Positions 11,866 to 24,550 of a stretch of 64,000 nt of DNA are shown one piece after another; within the stretch, counting starts at the first letter, position 1; every line of letters begins with the position of its first letter. Origin of the DNA: Nageia nagi (lineage: Eukaryota > Pinophyta); contig JBITNC010000001.1 of NCBI GenBank assembly GCA_050084985.1, forward strand, positions 88,040,001 through 88,104,000. The letters are read 5' to 3'. The notes under the pieces were generated by a model. The model did no database searches. It saw only the letters and a list, made by a program, of their open reading frames with translations, and had not been told where the DNA came from. Both the position numbers and the translations under genes were made by a program.

Positions 11866-13400
11866 ATGTCTCCTTTGGTCCCTTTAAGGAAAACCCCTTT
11901 ATTAGTTGTATTTGACTCATTCCTAGAAAATCCTTCATCTCTTGTACATTTTCCAAGTATACCTCAACCAATAAATTTTTTTGGTTGGAATAATAGTCAT
12001 CCTTTGGTTGTAGTTGCTAATATACCTCCTATACCTCAAATAGCTTTTAAAGTTTTGCCTAAGTATGATGGATCCAAAAAGATGCCATATGAGCATTATC
12101 AAGATGTATCTTTTTTGGCTTCAAGCTTTGATATTACTGATGAAACTATGATTACTAGATTTCTATCACACTCTTTTGAGGGTAAAGCAATCGAGTGGTT
12201 CAAAACTCTTACCTCCTAATCTATAAATTCATGGGAAGAGTTGTGTTAGGCTTTGATTAAAAGATTTTTTACAAATGGCGATGATAGCATGTTCCTTGGC
12301 CTCATAGCATGTATCAAAAGACATCCTCATGAATCTATTGATGATTTTAATATCAAATTTGAAAGAACATGGAAGTCCATACTAGTAAGGATTAGACTAG
12401 CAAATGCACAAGCTCTGGTGTATTACAAAAAATCTTTTCTTCCTAAGCTCAATATGCTTATTATTATATCAAGAGATACATTCCTAGATGTTTACTAGAT
12501 AGTAAAGACTGCAGAACATACCTTAACATCCTCTAGTAAAATGCAACCTAGAATAATCATGCCTGTATTTCCAAATTTACTTCCCAAGAAGGCTCCACAA
12601 ATAGGTAACCTTGGAGTTTTGGCCTTACCACCTCCTCCCAAAGCTATTATCCAAAATCAACTACTAGCATTACTGCTCTTGCATACACAAGTATCAGTAC
12701 TGAACCTAAATCTCAAGAAGAGGAGAGGATAAGGTAGTTGGAGGTAACTATTAGAAATCTAACTAATAAGCTCACTCTGTAAGAAAGGTAGAATCATGAT
12801 TTTAATTATAGAAGATACAATAATTAGTATCAACCAAGATTCCAACTAAAGGTCAACCAACCAGAATAGTCAAATCCTCCTAAAATAATTAAGAATGCTA
12901 TTATGACCATTTCTACAAATAGTGCTACTTTAAGCATTACAAAATGGTGTCCACCATTTTTAGCTCCTCATTTTTCAAATTCATGTGCAGTGTATCAACA
13001 TTAGTATTTGGGGTTACATTCTAACTAGATGGTAGAACCTACTTCAGATCCTATTGTTGATCTCATAATGGTCAATTTTTGGGTTTCAAGATATGCTAGA
13101 GAATAAGCAAATTATGTTCAAACTAGACCAACTTCCTCAACAACTCCATAGTAGCCTCAAGCCACTCAATAGTATCAAGCTTCTACTCAAGCCCAACTTG
13201 AACCTAAGAAAGCTAAGGCTCCCTTAGCTTAGCCTCAAAACCAACATCATCAAGTCCCATTTAATTTGGGTACTATTCCATCGAATCAAGGTACTAATGC
13301 TCCAGGTGAAACAAACCTCACTAAAACTAGAAAAGAAGTCCTGGAGAAAGAAAGACCGATACATTGAGATATCCTTTCATCATTGATTATCATAAAAAAG
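11866..13400 (+). pseudogene. Gag of the Ty3/gypsy element (broken)
   Basis: Gag would form the particle that packages element RNA in the cytoplasm. The first frame (11866-12219) and the next (12253-12498), in the same phase but separated by stops, contain the retrotransposon gag domain. Signs are KVLPKYDGSKKMPYEHYQDV, FEGKAIEWFKTL, LIKRFF and ESIDDFNIKFERTW, which match the usual W-F-R-F pattern. A third segment (12541-12732) and the rest to 13400 are proline-, glutamine- and lysine-rich with further stops. No zinc knuckle is recognisable. The start at 11866 is the first ATG after the LTR that leads into the domain. Confidence 0.8.
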
Positions 13401-13471
13401 GTTACTCAACATTTTAGAACACATCAGCAAGCAGAACCAAGTAATTCCATCCCATATGCTCCCTACAATAT

Positions 13472-14030
13472 TTGAAAAAATTGAAGAAAACTCCTTCTAG
13501 CATGACTATGTTTGATGTATTAAGGATACCTATTCAATTAGATCTTTTGCAAGAAGCTTTAAAGTTAAGAAATAGTAAAAGGAGGGCAAATGAAGAAAAT
13601 CCTATCTATGCTATGTCTAAAGTTGTCCCTCCAGCTCCAAAAGGTATAACAAGACCCTCACCTTTCTATTTATCCTTAAGACTAGAAGGTTGGGTAGTGA
13701 ACAACTATATGATAGATAATGTAGCTGTAATAACTATTATCCCTAAAGCTATTGTAGACAAAATGAAGTTGTACATTACAAGATGCATTGATAGTGTTAT
13801 ACAGTTAGATTCTTTCTTAGTAGTTGTGGTTGATAGTGTTAAAGTTGTTCAAATAACCTTGAATGCTTTCCTTGATATTTGTGTTGTCTAAGACATTATT
13901 GTAGTTGATATTCCACATCTATTCAAAATATTTATTTTTAGAGAATTTACTATTAAATTGGAAGGGTACCTAGCCTTAAAATATAATCATCTTCTACTTC
14001 CTTTCCAAAAAAAATAGGTGAAGATTCTGA
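13472..14030 (+). pseudogene. Aspartic protease of the Ty3/gypsy element (broken)
   Basis: The protease would cut the Gag-Pol polyprotein. The frame 13472-13891 contains GWVVNNYMIDNVAVITIIPK, which aligns with the LIDGGSxVNIIP active-site region of Tat proteases, but the glycine after the catalytic aspartate pair position is lost (IDNV). After one stop the same frame goes on with VVDIPHLFKIFIFREF and LKYNHLLLPF, the usual C-terminal part of this protease family. It is followed, still in the same frame, by an RNase H-like domain rather than directly by RT. Confidence 0.75.
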
Positions 14031-14098
14031 ATGAAGGCACTAAAACTGACCATCTCAAGAGGATCAATGAATTAAATTGTATGAATTATCCATAACCA

Positions 14099-14735
14099 AT
14101 GGAGATATTTGAAAGTGACACACTAAGGGAATCACTACTAAAAATTGAATTTCTTTCAACAAATGATTTGAATTATCATATCATATATGCTAGCATAGGT
14201 AATTATTATCTATATGAGATAGTTCAACCAATTTCAATCACTGCTAATAAAGAACACGAGGTATGGATGATGTATTTTGATGGCTTCCAATGTAGATATG
14301 GCTATGGAATTAGAGTGGTCTTCAAGTCTCCCAAGGGGACTACCAAAAGATGCTCCTTCTAATTCACATGAACCTATACAAATAATGCTATTGAATATAA
14401 AGCCCTTTATTTAGGTTTATCTAAAGTAATCAATATAGGCATCATATGCCTAATTATCCATGTGATTCTAAATTAGTCATCAAGTAAGTTAAAAAATAGA
14501 TCAGTACAAAACATCATTACCTAAATAACTACAATAATAGAGTGTGGGATTTATTGGAGTTATTTCTAGCTATCAATTTTATATCTATTCCTAGAAGGCA
14601 CAACTAAATAGCTAATGCACTTGCTGAAAGAGGGGCACATTATAACCCTACTCATTACAAAAGAGGAGCTCTTAGAGTCAAAGTTCAATGTAGGCCTTTA
14701 GTACCCAATGCTATAAACTTTTGGTAAGTATTTGA
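14099..14735 (+). pseudogene. Extra RNase H-like domain upstream of RT (broken)
   Basis: RNase H removes RNA from RNA:DNA hybrids. Read in one frame with stops, the region shows YFDGFQCRYGYGIRVV (first acidic residue), TNNAIEYKALYLGLSK (the conserved glutamate), a II-HV segment, and near the end FISIPRRHN followed by IANALAERGAHY. This is the pattern of the second, archaeal-type RNase H known from Tat elements. The normal connection RNase H is also present after RT (15940-16440), so the element had two. This one sits between protease and RT, continuous in frame with the protease. Confidence 0.75.
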
Positions 14736-16440
14736 ATCTGATTAACATATTATGAACTTATTTGTAGATAAAGTAGTGGCTCACACTTTTGGTATTTAGG
14801 AAATGCTTGATTGTTTCCAAGAATTATATGTCACTCAACTCAAAAATAATGTAATACCAAAAGGACTGCTCTCTTTTGAAAGATTGTTTGATTCAGAAGA
14901 TGTCCTAAAGGCTAAGTCTTTGATCATCCTGAAGGAGAATCATGTTGAGCTAGAAGTAGAACCTAAAAAGTTTATAAAAATTGGTTCAGAGTGTTTTGAT
15001 GTAGAAAAGGCTACTATGTCTTAGATTTATCATGAGTTTTACCAAGTAATAGCTTGGACTTATGATGATCTTAAGACATATGACAAAGATGTCATCCAAC
15101 ACATGATTGAGCTTGAACTAGAGGTCAAACCATACAAGAAAAATAGAGATCTATCAACCCAAAGATAGAAGAAGCTATGAAATAGAAGTTGATCAAGCTC
15201 CTTGATTCAAAAATCATTTATCCTATCAAGCATTCTTCTTGGGTTTCAAATCTAGTTCTTGTGAGAAAAAAAAGTGGAGAAATCAAACTCTGTGTTGATT
15301 TTAAAAATTTGAATAAAGTGTCCCTTAAAGATAATTATACTCTTCCTCCAATGGAGGAGATCTTGAATACAGTGGTTAGAGCTTGCTATTTTTCAATGAT
15401 TGATGGCTACTAAAGATTTAACCAATTTTGGATGAAGGATGAAGATAGTTCAAAACAACATTTACAACTAAATGGGGGACATTTACTTTTCAAAGGATGC
15501 CATTTGGTCTTTCTAATGTAGGAGCTACTTTTCAAAGAGCTATGGATCATGCATTTGGTGAGCTAATAAAAAAGATTGTACTGATCTATTTAGATGATAT
15601 CACTATCTTCTCTATAAGTAGAAGTGATCACCTAGAACATCTAAGACCAGTCTTTAAAAGATGCATGAAATTTGGCATTTCAATCAACCTAAAAAATTTA
15701 ATTTTTATGGTCAACCAAGGAATGTTACTTGGTGACATTATCTCAAAAGAGGAATTAGCAATTGATCTAGATAGAGTGAAAGCTATAAAAGCATTTCCAC
15801 TCCCTTCTAACAAGAAGGCCTTACAGTCATTCCTTATTCAAATCAATTTTGTTAGTAAATTTATTAATATTTTTTCAAAAAAATATATCTCCAATCACTT
15901 CAATGCTAAAGAAAGATGCTATGTTTTCCTAGTCATGTGAAGCAAAAGTAGCCTTCAAAGAGATAAAAAAGGCTATAATAGAAGCTCCTATGCTTAAAAA
16001 TTCTAATATGTCAAAATATTTCATCATGTAGGCACATGGAGTAGATAGGAGCATTGTTGCAATTCTCGCATAGAAGGATGACAATAATGAAGAACACCTA
16101 ATTGCCTTTCATAGTCAAACACTACATGAACACCAACAAAGGTACTCATTTATTAAAAATCAAGTGTTTTCCATTATGAAGGGAATTAAAAAATTCAAAC
16201 ATTATGTCTTTCATAATAGAATACTTGTATATAATATTCATCTAAATGTAAAAAATTATATTATACAAGGAGATCTAGGTGAAGAAAAAGTTGGTTGGAT
16301 CACTAAAGTAATGGAATATGATATAGAGATTAAGCCAACCAAGTTGATCAGAGGTAGGGTTCTTTGTGAAAATATAGCTAAAGCTTCACATATGATCACT
16401 TTTGTGGAGGATGAGCAACAACTGAATCATGAAAGTGATT
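14736..16440 (+). pseudogene. Reverse transcriptase and RNase H of the Ty3/gypsy element (broken)
   Basis: This would copy element RNA into DNA. A linker (14803-15024) leads into RT. 15189-15413 has WVSNLVLVRKKSGEIKLCVD and FSMIDGY (first catalytic aspartate). 15497-15940 has MPFGLSNVGATFQRAMDHAF and the catalytic YLDD at about 15587-15598, followed by the thumb. 15940-16440 carries the connection RNase H: EAPMLKNSN, LIAFHSQTLHEHQQRYS, MEYDIEIKPTK. Pieces sit in three frames, so at least two frameshifts have occurred, with several stops. The YLDD motif itself is intact. Confidence 0.9.
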
Positions 16441-17689
16441 GAATTAAGCAAATCATGGTTTATTTTCAAATTGATAGGTGCCCTAAAGCTTTGGATAGAT
16501 TCCAAAGAAGGAGATTTAGGTTACATACCCTTAAATTTATCATGATAGATGACCATTTGTATAGAAACTTTTTTTATCAAACCCTTCTTAGATGTGTGAC
16601 TTAAGATGAATCTTGTAAAATATTGCATGAATTTCATTATGAATTCTATGGCAGGCATTACGATGGACCAACTATAGCAGCAAAGGTATTACAAGATGGA
16701 TATTATTGGCCCACTATATTTTCGGATTCATTCAAGATTGCCTAGGAATGTGATAAGTGTAACATATTTATGGGAAAGAAGACAAACTACAATGCCTCTC
16801 AAACTTGTAGTAGTCAAAGAGCCTTTTCAATAGTGGGGTATAGACTTCATTGGTGTCATAAACCTAAATTCCTTGGTAGATCATAAGTTTATTTTCACTG
16901 TAACAAATTATGTCACTAGATGGTTAGAGGCTATGCCATGCAAAAATGTATATCAAGAAGTGATGATAGAAATGATTAAAAGGATAATCACTTGCTTTAG
17001 AATCCCATATACTATAGTGTTAGATAATGGTCCAACATTTATTAGAGGTAATCTATCAAGCTTTGTAGCTCAGTATGGAATTTATTGGTTATTATCTTCA
17101 AACTATTACCCATATGGTAACAAGTTAGTTGACTCAACTAACAAAAATTTAACTTGAATCATCAAGAGAACAATTGAAGGAAATCCTAGATAGTGGCATA
17201 CACAATTGGAATATGCATTATAGGCTAATAGAATTAGTATAAAATTAGCAATAAAGACATCCCCATATGCATTGGTATATGGTAAAAGACTAATGTTACC
17301 AGTACACATGGAGTTACCAACTTTAAAAATGATGCAAGAAATGGAATACCATGACTTTGAGCCACTACAATCTAGATATAGTCAGCTCCTAAAGTTGTAC
17401 AAATATTAGAACAAAGTATATGAGTCATTCCAGCATCGCTAGCATATCATTAAGAGATGGTTTGGTAAGAAAAAGTCTTCCTAAGTGAAGTTTGAACTAG
17501 GTGATATTGTCTTCAAATGGGATGAGGAAAGAGTAAATCCTAGAAGATACCAAAAATTTGACTCTCTTTGGAGCAAGCCCTACATCATTACCCAAGCTTT
17601 GCAAAATAATGCATTCAAATTGCAAGATGCTATCGGGTCCTAGGAATTACCTATTCTCATCAATAGGATCTATTTAAAATATTACTAAG
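16441..17689 (+). pseudogene. Integrase of the Ty3/gypsy element (broken)
   Basis: Integrase joins element DNA to the chromosome. The zinc-binding part is at about 16620-16780 (HEFHYEFYGRH, then YYWPTIF and CDKCN). The catalytic core runs from about 16840 (GIDFIG, first D) through VLDNGPTF (second D) to VDSTNKNLT, where the expected glutamate of ESTNK is an aspartate. The C-terminal part ends with GDIVFKWDEERVNPRRYQKF, LWSKPYIITQALQNNAFKLQ and IYLKYY followed by TAA at about 17687. There is no chromodomain, which with the tail places it outside the chromoviruses, with Tat or Athila. Confidence 0.88.
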
Positions 17690-18237
17690 TAATGAGGTAG
17701 GCTTGTACTACCCATAAAGCATTGTATATTATGAATATTAGAAATTGTTTTTTGCATAGTTTTCAAAAAAGTAAATAGTCATTAATGCTCAAATTTAATT
17801 CAATATTATTAAGAGTTAATGTCAACATACTTCTTAGTTGTCAAATTTAATGTAGCTTTATCAAGAGTTATGTTGGCATGTTGCTTAGCTATCATTGAAT
17901 AAAGCAACATTTAAGGAGAGATTTCCTTAGATTTTATGAACCATCACATAAGTATAACAAATTAACTTTGATGTGCTTTGAATTTACTAATCCAACCTAT
18001 GCCAACTCAATCTATACAATGCATGGGTCTCGAGATCCTCAAGAAGTAATTACCATTAATGGAAATCTTACCAACCTTGGATAAATAAAATCTCCCCCAT
18101 GCTCTATAGTTCAACACTTAGCCAATTTCAAGCACATAAGTTTTCAGAGTATTTAGAACTTAGAGATTTTAGAGCTAAGTTGTGTTGAAAGAGAAAAAAG
18201 TTGTAATACCTCACATTGCACAAATTGATATATCTAA

Positions 18238-21200
18238 ATGATAAGCAAAAGTTCAAAAAAGATTGTTAATATCATGGTGGCCTCTCAGTCATCCTCTACA
18301 ACCGAAGTAGAACAACTTGACACTAACCTCCTCTCTTTACAAGAAGAATATCTCAAGAATGCACCAAGGATAAATTGGACTGATATGGGGGTAATTAATC
18401 ACATGGATACATGGAGAGTTGACCTTAATTGCATTATTTTATAGCTTAATACATCTAAAGTGATTGGAAAAGGAAAGTGACTTGCTCATTCAAAGAGAGA
18501 TGTTATGATTGATCAGGTCTTGGCATATTATGTGTCCTATGAGTCCTTCACCTGCCCTAAACTCTTGTACTCTTTGGCACATAGACATCATCAAAAGGTG
18601 TACCAAATTAGAATATTCAAGAGCATTGAAGAGGGATATACTTCTAAATCAATGTTTAAAGTAGTGCTGGAGTACTCCCTTGACTCCATCATCCAAGTGT
18701 TCACCATTCCAATGGACTAGATGTTCCATGTTAAAAAATAATTTGATTTGAAAAAGGAGAAATATGATTTTTATATCAATTAAGATGAAATGTTGAGCTA
18801 GATCAATGGAAGATACCAAGATAGCAGAAAAGCTAAACTCTTATTGAGCTACCAGATAGCTCTTTTTGAAAGAAAAAAGGATAGAGAAGTGTTGCAAGCA
18901 CTTGCATTTATCCTAGGAAAGAAGACCCAAATTGAAGCAGATGAAGCCATGGTACATATGGATTATAACATTATAAAAGCCCATGTATGATATGATTTCC
19001 TAACTTTTATAACTAGAAAAATTAAGAGTTGTTTGTTCAAGATTGAAAAGTCAAATTTTAGACATTCCTCTTATCTTTGATGCCTCTTTGTCCATCAAAA
19101 TCTAGACAAATTCATAGAGGTAGGGATCCCAGTTGAGCTAACTAGTTCTAGTGCTACACTAATGCTAATTAACCTAATGGTGCCAATTTTGACCAAGTTG
19201 CATGGATCCTACTACGAGTTCATGGATAAGTTCTATGCAATTGTAGTAAATATTTTGATTGGAAAACTCTCCAGTAGGTTGCACAAAAGGACAATGATGG
19301 AGCTACAAGGAGGAAATAAAATTAGTGATTGGTACTTCTTGAGAAGCCACATCATAATAATTAGGTATGGGTATTTTGAGAGACCCTTATTTTTTCCTAA
19401 ATATGTTACCCCCTAGTTGTATTCAATAGAGATGGGCAGATAGATTTGTGCCATAGAGAGTAAATATGGGTTTAGGGGTAACTTTAAATCTATTGTAGAT
19501 ATAACAACTTCTATTGAGAATTTTAGTCTTTTAGAGATAGGATGTAAAGATAGTATAGCCAATTCATTGTATAGAATTTCAAATTGGATAAGGTGGAAAC
19601 TGCATGGATGTATGACCTATCAGGGGAGATGACCCAAATAGTGAGGACTAGTAAAAAACATCCACCATTTTTCATGAAAGTAGGCCACATATAGAATATT
19701 TTGTAAATAAAACTGATTAGGAGGTAGAAATGTACCCAAATTGGGAATTTGACCCCTTAATAAGGCTTGGATGGCCCTAGAAGGAATAAGAAATATAAGA
19801 ATTGGAAAAATAAGAGGTAAGATTTTGTCCTCAACCTAGAGATCCTCACTTAATTAGCATACATTGGGTGTGGTACCAATAAAATTCATTATTTTACAAG
19901 ATTTAATTTGAGTATACCATAAAAATTTACCACATTGAAAGTGAATTATTTAAAAAATTCAAGTATGTAAGTACTAGTAAGTAGAGTATTCCAAGGATCC
20001 TCTGCCATATATGATACATTTAAACTCCAAAAAAGGGAGAACAAAACCCTTTGGACACCACCACCCCTTCCTAAGAACCTTCTCCAAAAATAAAAGAAAA
20101 TTTTAAACTCTTTGCTCAAAGGCAATAGATACCAGAGAAGGAACAAAAGCTTATAAAAAGGCCCTAATCTACTATAGTAAGGTCATAGTCACAAACAACT
20201 GTACCTTCACCTTTGAAGGTAATAGAAGAAGTCCTAAAGGTGGTAATAAAAAAAACTAAAATTTTTGATACAAAAAAGTTCAAAGAGCCATAGGATACAG
20301 ATACTAGTACTAAAGAAGAAGGTCAAGAATAAGAACAAATAGAAACCTTAGAAGAGGGATAGAGCAGATTCAACAAAGTAGGGGAAGTATACCTAAAGCT
20401 AGTAGGATAGTAGTAGCACATAGAGGAGGATTGGAAGATGGTGATGATGATGATGAATCTAAGAAAAAGACTCTTGCCTAATGGATAAGTCTAAAGAACA
20501 AGGTGAGGCCATGGAAGAAGCTGAGTTTGAACCAGAAGTCCAATAATTAACACCTCTCTAGTAGTCCCAACCTATTCAAAAATTGAGACATCGATTGTAG
20601 GTGTAGTTAATTCTACCCATTCTTTTATTCCTATAGCCCCAAAGAAAAGTAATTTTTCTACACAAATTGTAGAGCCCATTAAATTGGGCAACTTTTGTTA
20701 ATAAATCTCTTATGCTCCTTGAGAAATAGTTAGAATTTTGAGTAAAGTAATAGAGATGGGAGATATGAAAATTGCATAAATGCATTTCAAACAAGGGCAA
20801 CTAGATTTTACTCCCATAGTAATAATAGATGTAAATATGCAAAGTGCATCACTATTGGCTAGTCCAAGTTTCTTGTAAATACTTTAATGGTAGTTGGTAA
20901 AAGTCTTCAAGCAATGGAGACTAAGATAGAGAAATTGAATAAAAAAATTGATTAGTACAAAAAAGATTGCTCCTTTAAAGATAAAATAGTAATTGGGTTG
21001 AGAATAAAAATAAAGAATTGATTACAAAGCTTGAAAAATAGAAAGCAGAATTTGATAAGAGCATGGCAACAACAAGATTCAAGTTAGATGCTACAAATCA
21101 AATGATAGAACTCAAAGCTTAGGCTATAGTCATCAATGCTTAGAAAATTAAACAAGTTGAGGTCAAGATGTAGATGTTAGTGTAATAAATAAAATTTTAT

Positions 21201-21760
21201 TAGATGATAATGCAAAATTGTTACTACTCATGAAGAACTTCAAGAAATCCTTGGTAGAGCAAGTTGGTGATAGAATAATAACATTATATCACTTGCATAT
21301 GCTCAAGGAGGAAGCTATGCAAGCTATCAAAGAATTTTATGCTCAAAATGCTCTTCATAAGCTAGATCTGGATATACCTAAAGTAATTTTGGAAATGATG
21401 TAGGTTCAATTGAGAATTTTGACTGAAAAGGAGTTTGCAACAGTATCAAGGATCCAAGAAATTTGTGAACTCCAAAGTTTAGTATTTAACATGGACATAA
21501 ATAAACACCAACTCACAATATAGTTGAAATTTGTTAACAAATTCTTTAATTGAAATAAAAGCTCTTAAATTATGGGAAGAGAAAAATGTATAAGGTAATG
21601 ATACCAATTAGGTAGCCAATACCATCAATTCTTAGAAATTTTTTTTCTAGAGAAACAAATCTTAGACCTCCAACAAATAATTGAGTTGGCTCAAGAAGCC
21701 ATTATAAAATTTTTACATGTTGAAAGGCTAATAGTGTTCATTCAGGGTTCAAAGTAGACA
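18238..21760 (+). pseudogene. Long extra reading frame between integrase and 3' LTR, unknown function
   Basis: Three segments in one phase (18238-18444, 18505-18720, 19162-19416) are separated by single stops, and the reading between them stays protein-like, e.g. YQIALFERKKDREVLQALAF and GIPVELTSSSATLMLINLMV. A frameshift near 19580 leads into VETAWMYDLSGEMTQIVRTS, then a lysine/glutamate-rich part (20050-20560). The end (20900-21750) is charged and looks coiled-coil-like. The original protein may have had over 1000 residues. I see no signal peptide or clear membrane segment, so it is not obviously Env-like, and I recognise no family. A separate promoter is not evident. Confidence 0.6.
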
Positions 21761-21969
21761 CAAAGAAGATTAAAGCATCCATATCCTATAATAAGTTGAT
21801 TATACATATCTAAGTGATCTAAATAAAAGGATGTAGCCTTTCCTCCCACTAGACCAGATGGTTGTAGTTAAGACGCAACTAGGTCCATTTCTAGATAAGC
21901 CATTGGGAGCATTAGTTGAAATGTTTTGTTCTCTAATAGGTAGAGACCCTCAAGAGCCACCAAAAGATT

Positions 21970-23793
21970 ATATTCTTTATAATTACACTCTAAATTAGGA
22001 TACTTCTATTATTCTTCATTTTCTATTCTTTATTCTTTGGTCCCTAGGAGTTATGTATATAAGAGTGCCTGGAAGGATATCATTATCTTAGATTCTCCAT
22101 GAGTTGTAAAATTTTGCATTCTTTCATTTTTATTGATCCCTTCTCTTTTCATTACTTCCTTTAGAGTCTCAAGAGTTATGTATATAATACTACCCAAGAG
22201 TCATATTATTTTTTAGTACCCAGAATTATGTGAATAAAGATACCTGAGAGTTAATAAAATAGGAGTTATGTCATTATTTTATTCTTTATGACTTGTAAGT
22301 TAAGAGAAACTAGGAGTTATATCATCTTCTTCAAAATACCCAAGTCATGTATACAAGGCTATTTGGGAATTATGTTTATTTCCTTAGGACATTTGGGAAT
22401 TATTGACACAAGTGTTCAAGACTTGCACACATTGAGAGCTAGATGTTTTGAAAAACATCAATAAAGCCTACTAATTTTGAGTGATGATGTCAAATTTTTT
22501 TGAAGTGAAAATCAATGAGTCTTGAAGGAGCACAGGAAACATCAATCAATGAGTCCATCGATTTTGAGAGATGAAATCATATTTTTTGATGAAAATTAGT
22601 AGGTTCTGAAGGAGTTAGAATATTAATAGAGCTCATTGATTTTGAGAGATGATGTCAATTTTTTGGTGAAAATCAAAGGTCTTGTAGAACTTGATCATCG
22701 ATAGAGTTTAAAGAAGAACATAGAGCCTACCAAGCAAGTGTAAGAGTAATGCATGAGAAAGAACACCTAGGTCCACTTCATCTTAAGTTTTTAACCCTTG
22801 AGGCCCTATCAATGTGTCAACATCAACTCATTTCCATATAACAATGGTAGTTCTTCTTGAACCAAGTGAACATAATATCTATCAACCACCATTACTCTAA
22901 TATTAACATCCATATAGAGATCATAAAGATTATAGAGAAGTAGGTAGTGATTGACAAAACATAATACCAAATCATACCAATCAATGTGCAATCAAATAAC
23001 TACTCAATCAACTATAGTGCTATCTTCAATCAGCTATAGTGCTATATTCAATCAGCTATAGGGTCAAAGAAGGAGCAGTCAATGACATGTCATAAGGATT
23101 GTAGCTTTATGGACATGGTTGACCAAAAATTGCAAATTTCTAGATAGTTATGTTGATTAGTACTTATTCACTATGTAATCTAGCATAGTTGTAGCATTTA
23201 TGTAAATATGCTATTTTAGTTATTTCATTCAATGTTAGTAGTAATGTTATATTAATGAAATCCAACCACCCAAGGAGGGGGGAAGTTGTATAAATAGGTA
23301 GCTTTTAGAAATAAAAAAGTTTAAACATTTTAGCAAATTTACCAAATTTGTAAGAGACTATTCGCATATGATAATACAAACAAATAATGCTTTTCCCTCT
23401 TGCAACAAAGTGGCTATTATTGCTTTTGTGAATGTTATGTGTGAAATTTTTCTTCAACTTGTGGCTATGTATTGTCATTGCGAGACCCTAGGTGTGAGAT
23501 AGTTTATATTGTTAATCTTGGCTATGGATTTCTTCTATTGCAATGCTTAGGTTGTAAATTTCCTATTTTAGCTATTTATTTACTTATCTCTTTCTTATAA
23601 CTCTTCATCTTTTTATTCCTTTCCTTTTACTTTTGACCTTAAATTGATAGGAACTGACTTATAAATCAAAGATTGAGTAGAAAACCAACAAAGTGCATCC
23701 CCACCACTTTCTACTCTTTCAAAGAACCTACCATTATGGGTAGTGGAGAACATGACCAGACCAAACCCTTGAAGTTATGTATACCGATCAATA
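21970..23793 (+). repeat. 3' LTR of the Ty3/gypsy element (1824 bp)
   Basis: Starts TATATTCTTTA (the left LTR has TGCATTC) and ends ACCGATCAATA, followed by AAAAC. It has three tandem units (22450-22690) and a TATA box at 23289-23297. No classic purine tract is evident just before it. Confidence 0.85.
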
Positions 23794-23798
23794 AAAAC

Positions 23799-24044
23799 CA
23801 ACACTACAACATTTCTCAAAATAGTCATACCTTCACCTCAACCCAAACACACTTATTTATATATTGAAACTAACCCAAATTAAACCCAATTTGATTCAAA
23901 AGATCATGGAGAAATTCCCCATACCTTGTATCTTCCAACTAAGCTATAATGGCTAGATTGAAACTAACTTTGACTACCCAAGTTAGAATTTAACATTCTC
24001 TATTTCAAAATCAATACAATATAAGCTAATTTTTTATAGCTTAT
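23799..24044 (-). repeat. 3' LTR of copia C, middle piece
   Basis: This lies between the Ty3/gypsy element and copia A. On the minus strand it has ATATAAATAA at 23853-23863, a possible LTR promoter. It matches no other LTR in the window, in keeping with the loss of C's other LTR. Confidence 0.5.
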
Positions 24045-24539
24045 TGAGAGAATTGAACTATAACATGAACAAATATAAACTCCCAAGATCACATGAAAGC
24101 TCACAATACATAACTACTAAATTCACAAAGCAATCTCACGATGATAACACAAGATGTAAGTGGTTCCTCCAACTAGAAGTACATCCACTAACTAGATCTC
24201 ACTTCAATCACAAATATGAACTCTTACAATCCTCCTAAATTTTTTTCTAAACACTATCCTATAGCATAATTTACTTAAAAATTGGTTATGATCCAAAGAG
24301 GGAGCCTTATATTTAGAGGCCAAAATCCCTCTTTGCATCACTCTTTTACCTAAAGTACAAAAGCACAACATGCACATCCTTTTACCCAAAGGGCATGCTC
24401 ATGACATGGAGTGTAGGATAAGTTACATTATCATATTCACTTAAATAATTAATTTATCAAATAATACCCTTAAGTATTAGTGAACTTATATAGAAAATTA
24501 TTACAAAACCTTTACAATAATGTATTATACATTTCAACA
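24045..24539 (-). repeat. 3' LTR of copia A (495 bp)
   Basis: On the plus strand it reads TGAGAGAATTGAAC...TTTCAACA and aligns along its whole length with 32249-32745, with roughly one difference in ten. The purine tract ATTAAGGGAAG (minus strand) lies at 24540-24550. Confidence 0.9.
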
Positions 24540-24550
24540 CTTCCCTTAAT

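Larger units (their letters stand above)
9657..23793 (+). mobile_element. Tat-like Ty3/gypsy retrotransposon, 14.1 kb, decayed
   Basis: Terminal repeats 9657-11573 and 21970-23793 bound the element, and AAAAC flanks both sides (9652-9656 and 23794-23798). Order on the plus strand: LTR, primer site region, Gag, protease, RNase H-like domain, RT, RNase H, integrase, a long extra reading frame, LTR. The integrase tail lacks a chromodomain and ends in the style of Tat elements (GDIVFKW...FDSLWSKPY...YLKYY). All proteins are broken by frameshifts and stops. LTR differences of about one base in ten point to an old insertion. It lies inside the 3' LTR of copia C. Confidence 0.85.

Noticed and set aside
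18238-19600. The extra reading frame as an Env-like protein
   Set aside because: No signal peptide, no clear membrane segment and no surface/transmembrane layout.
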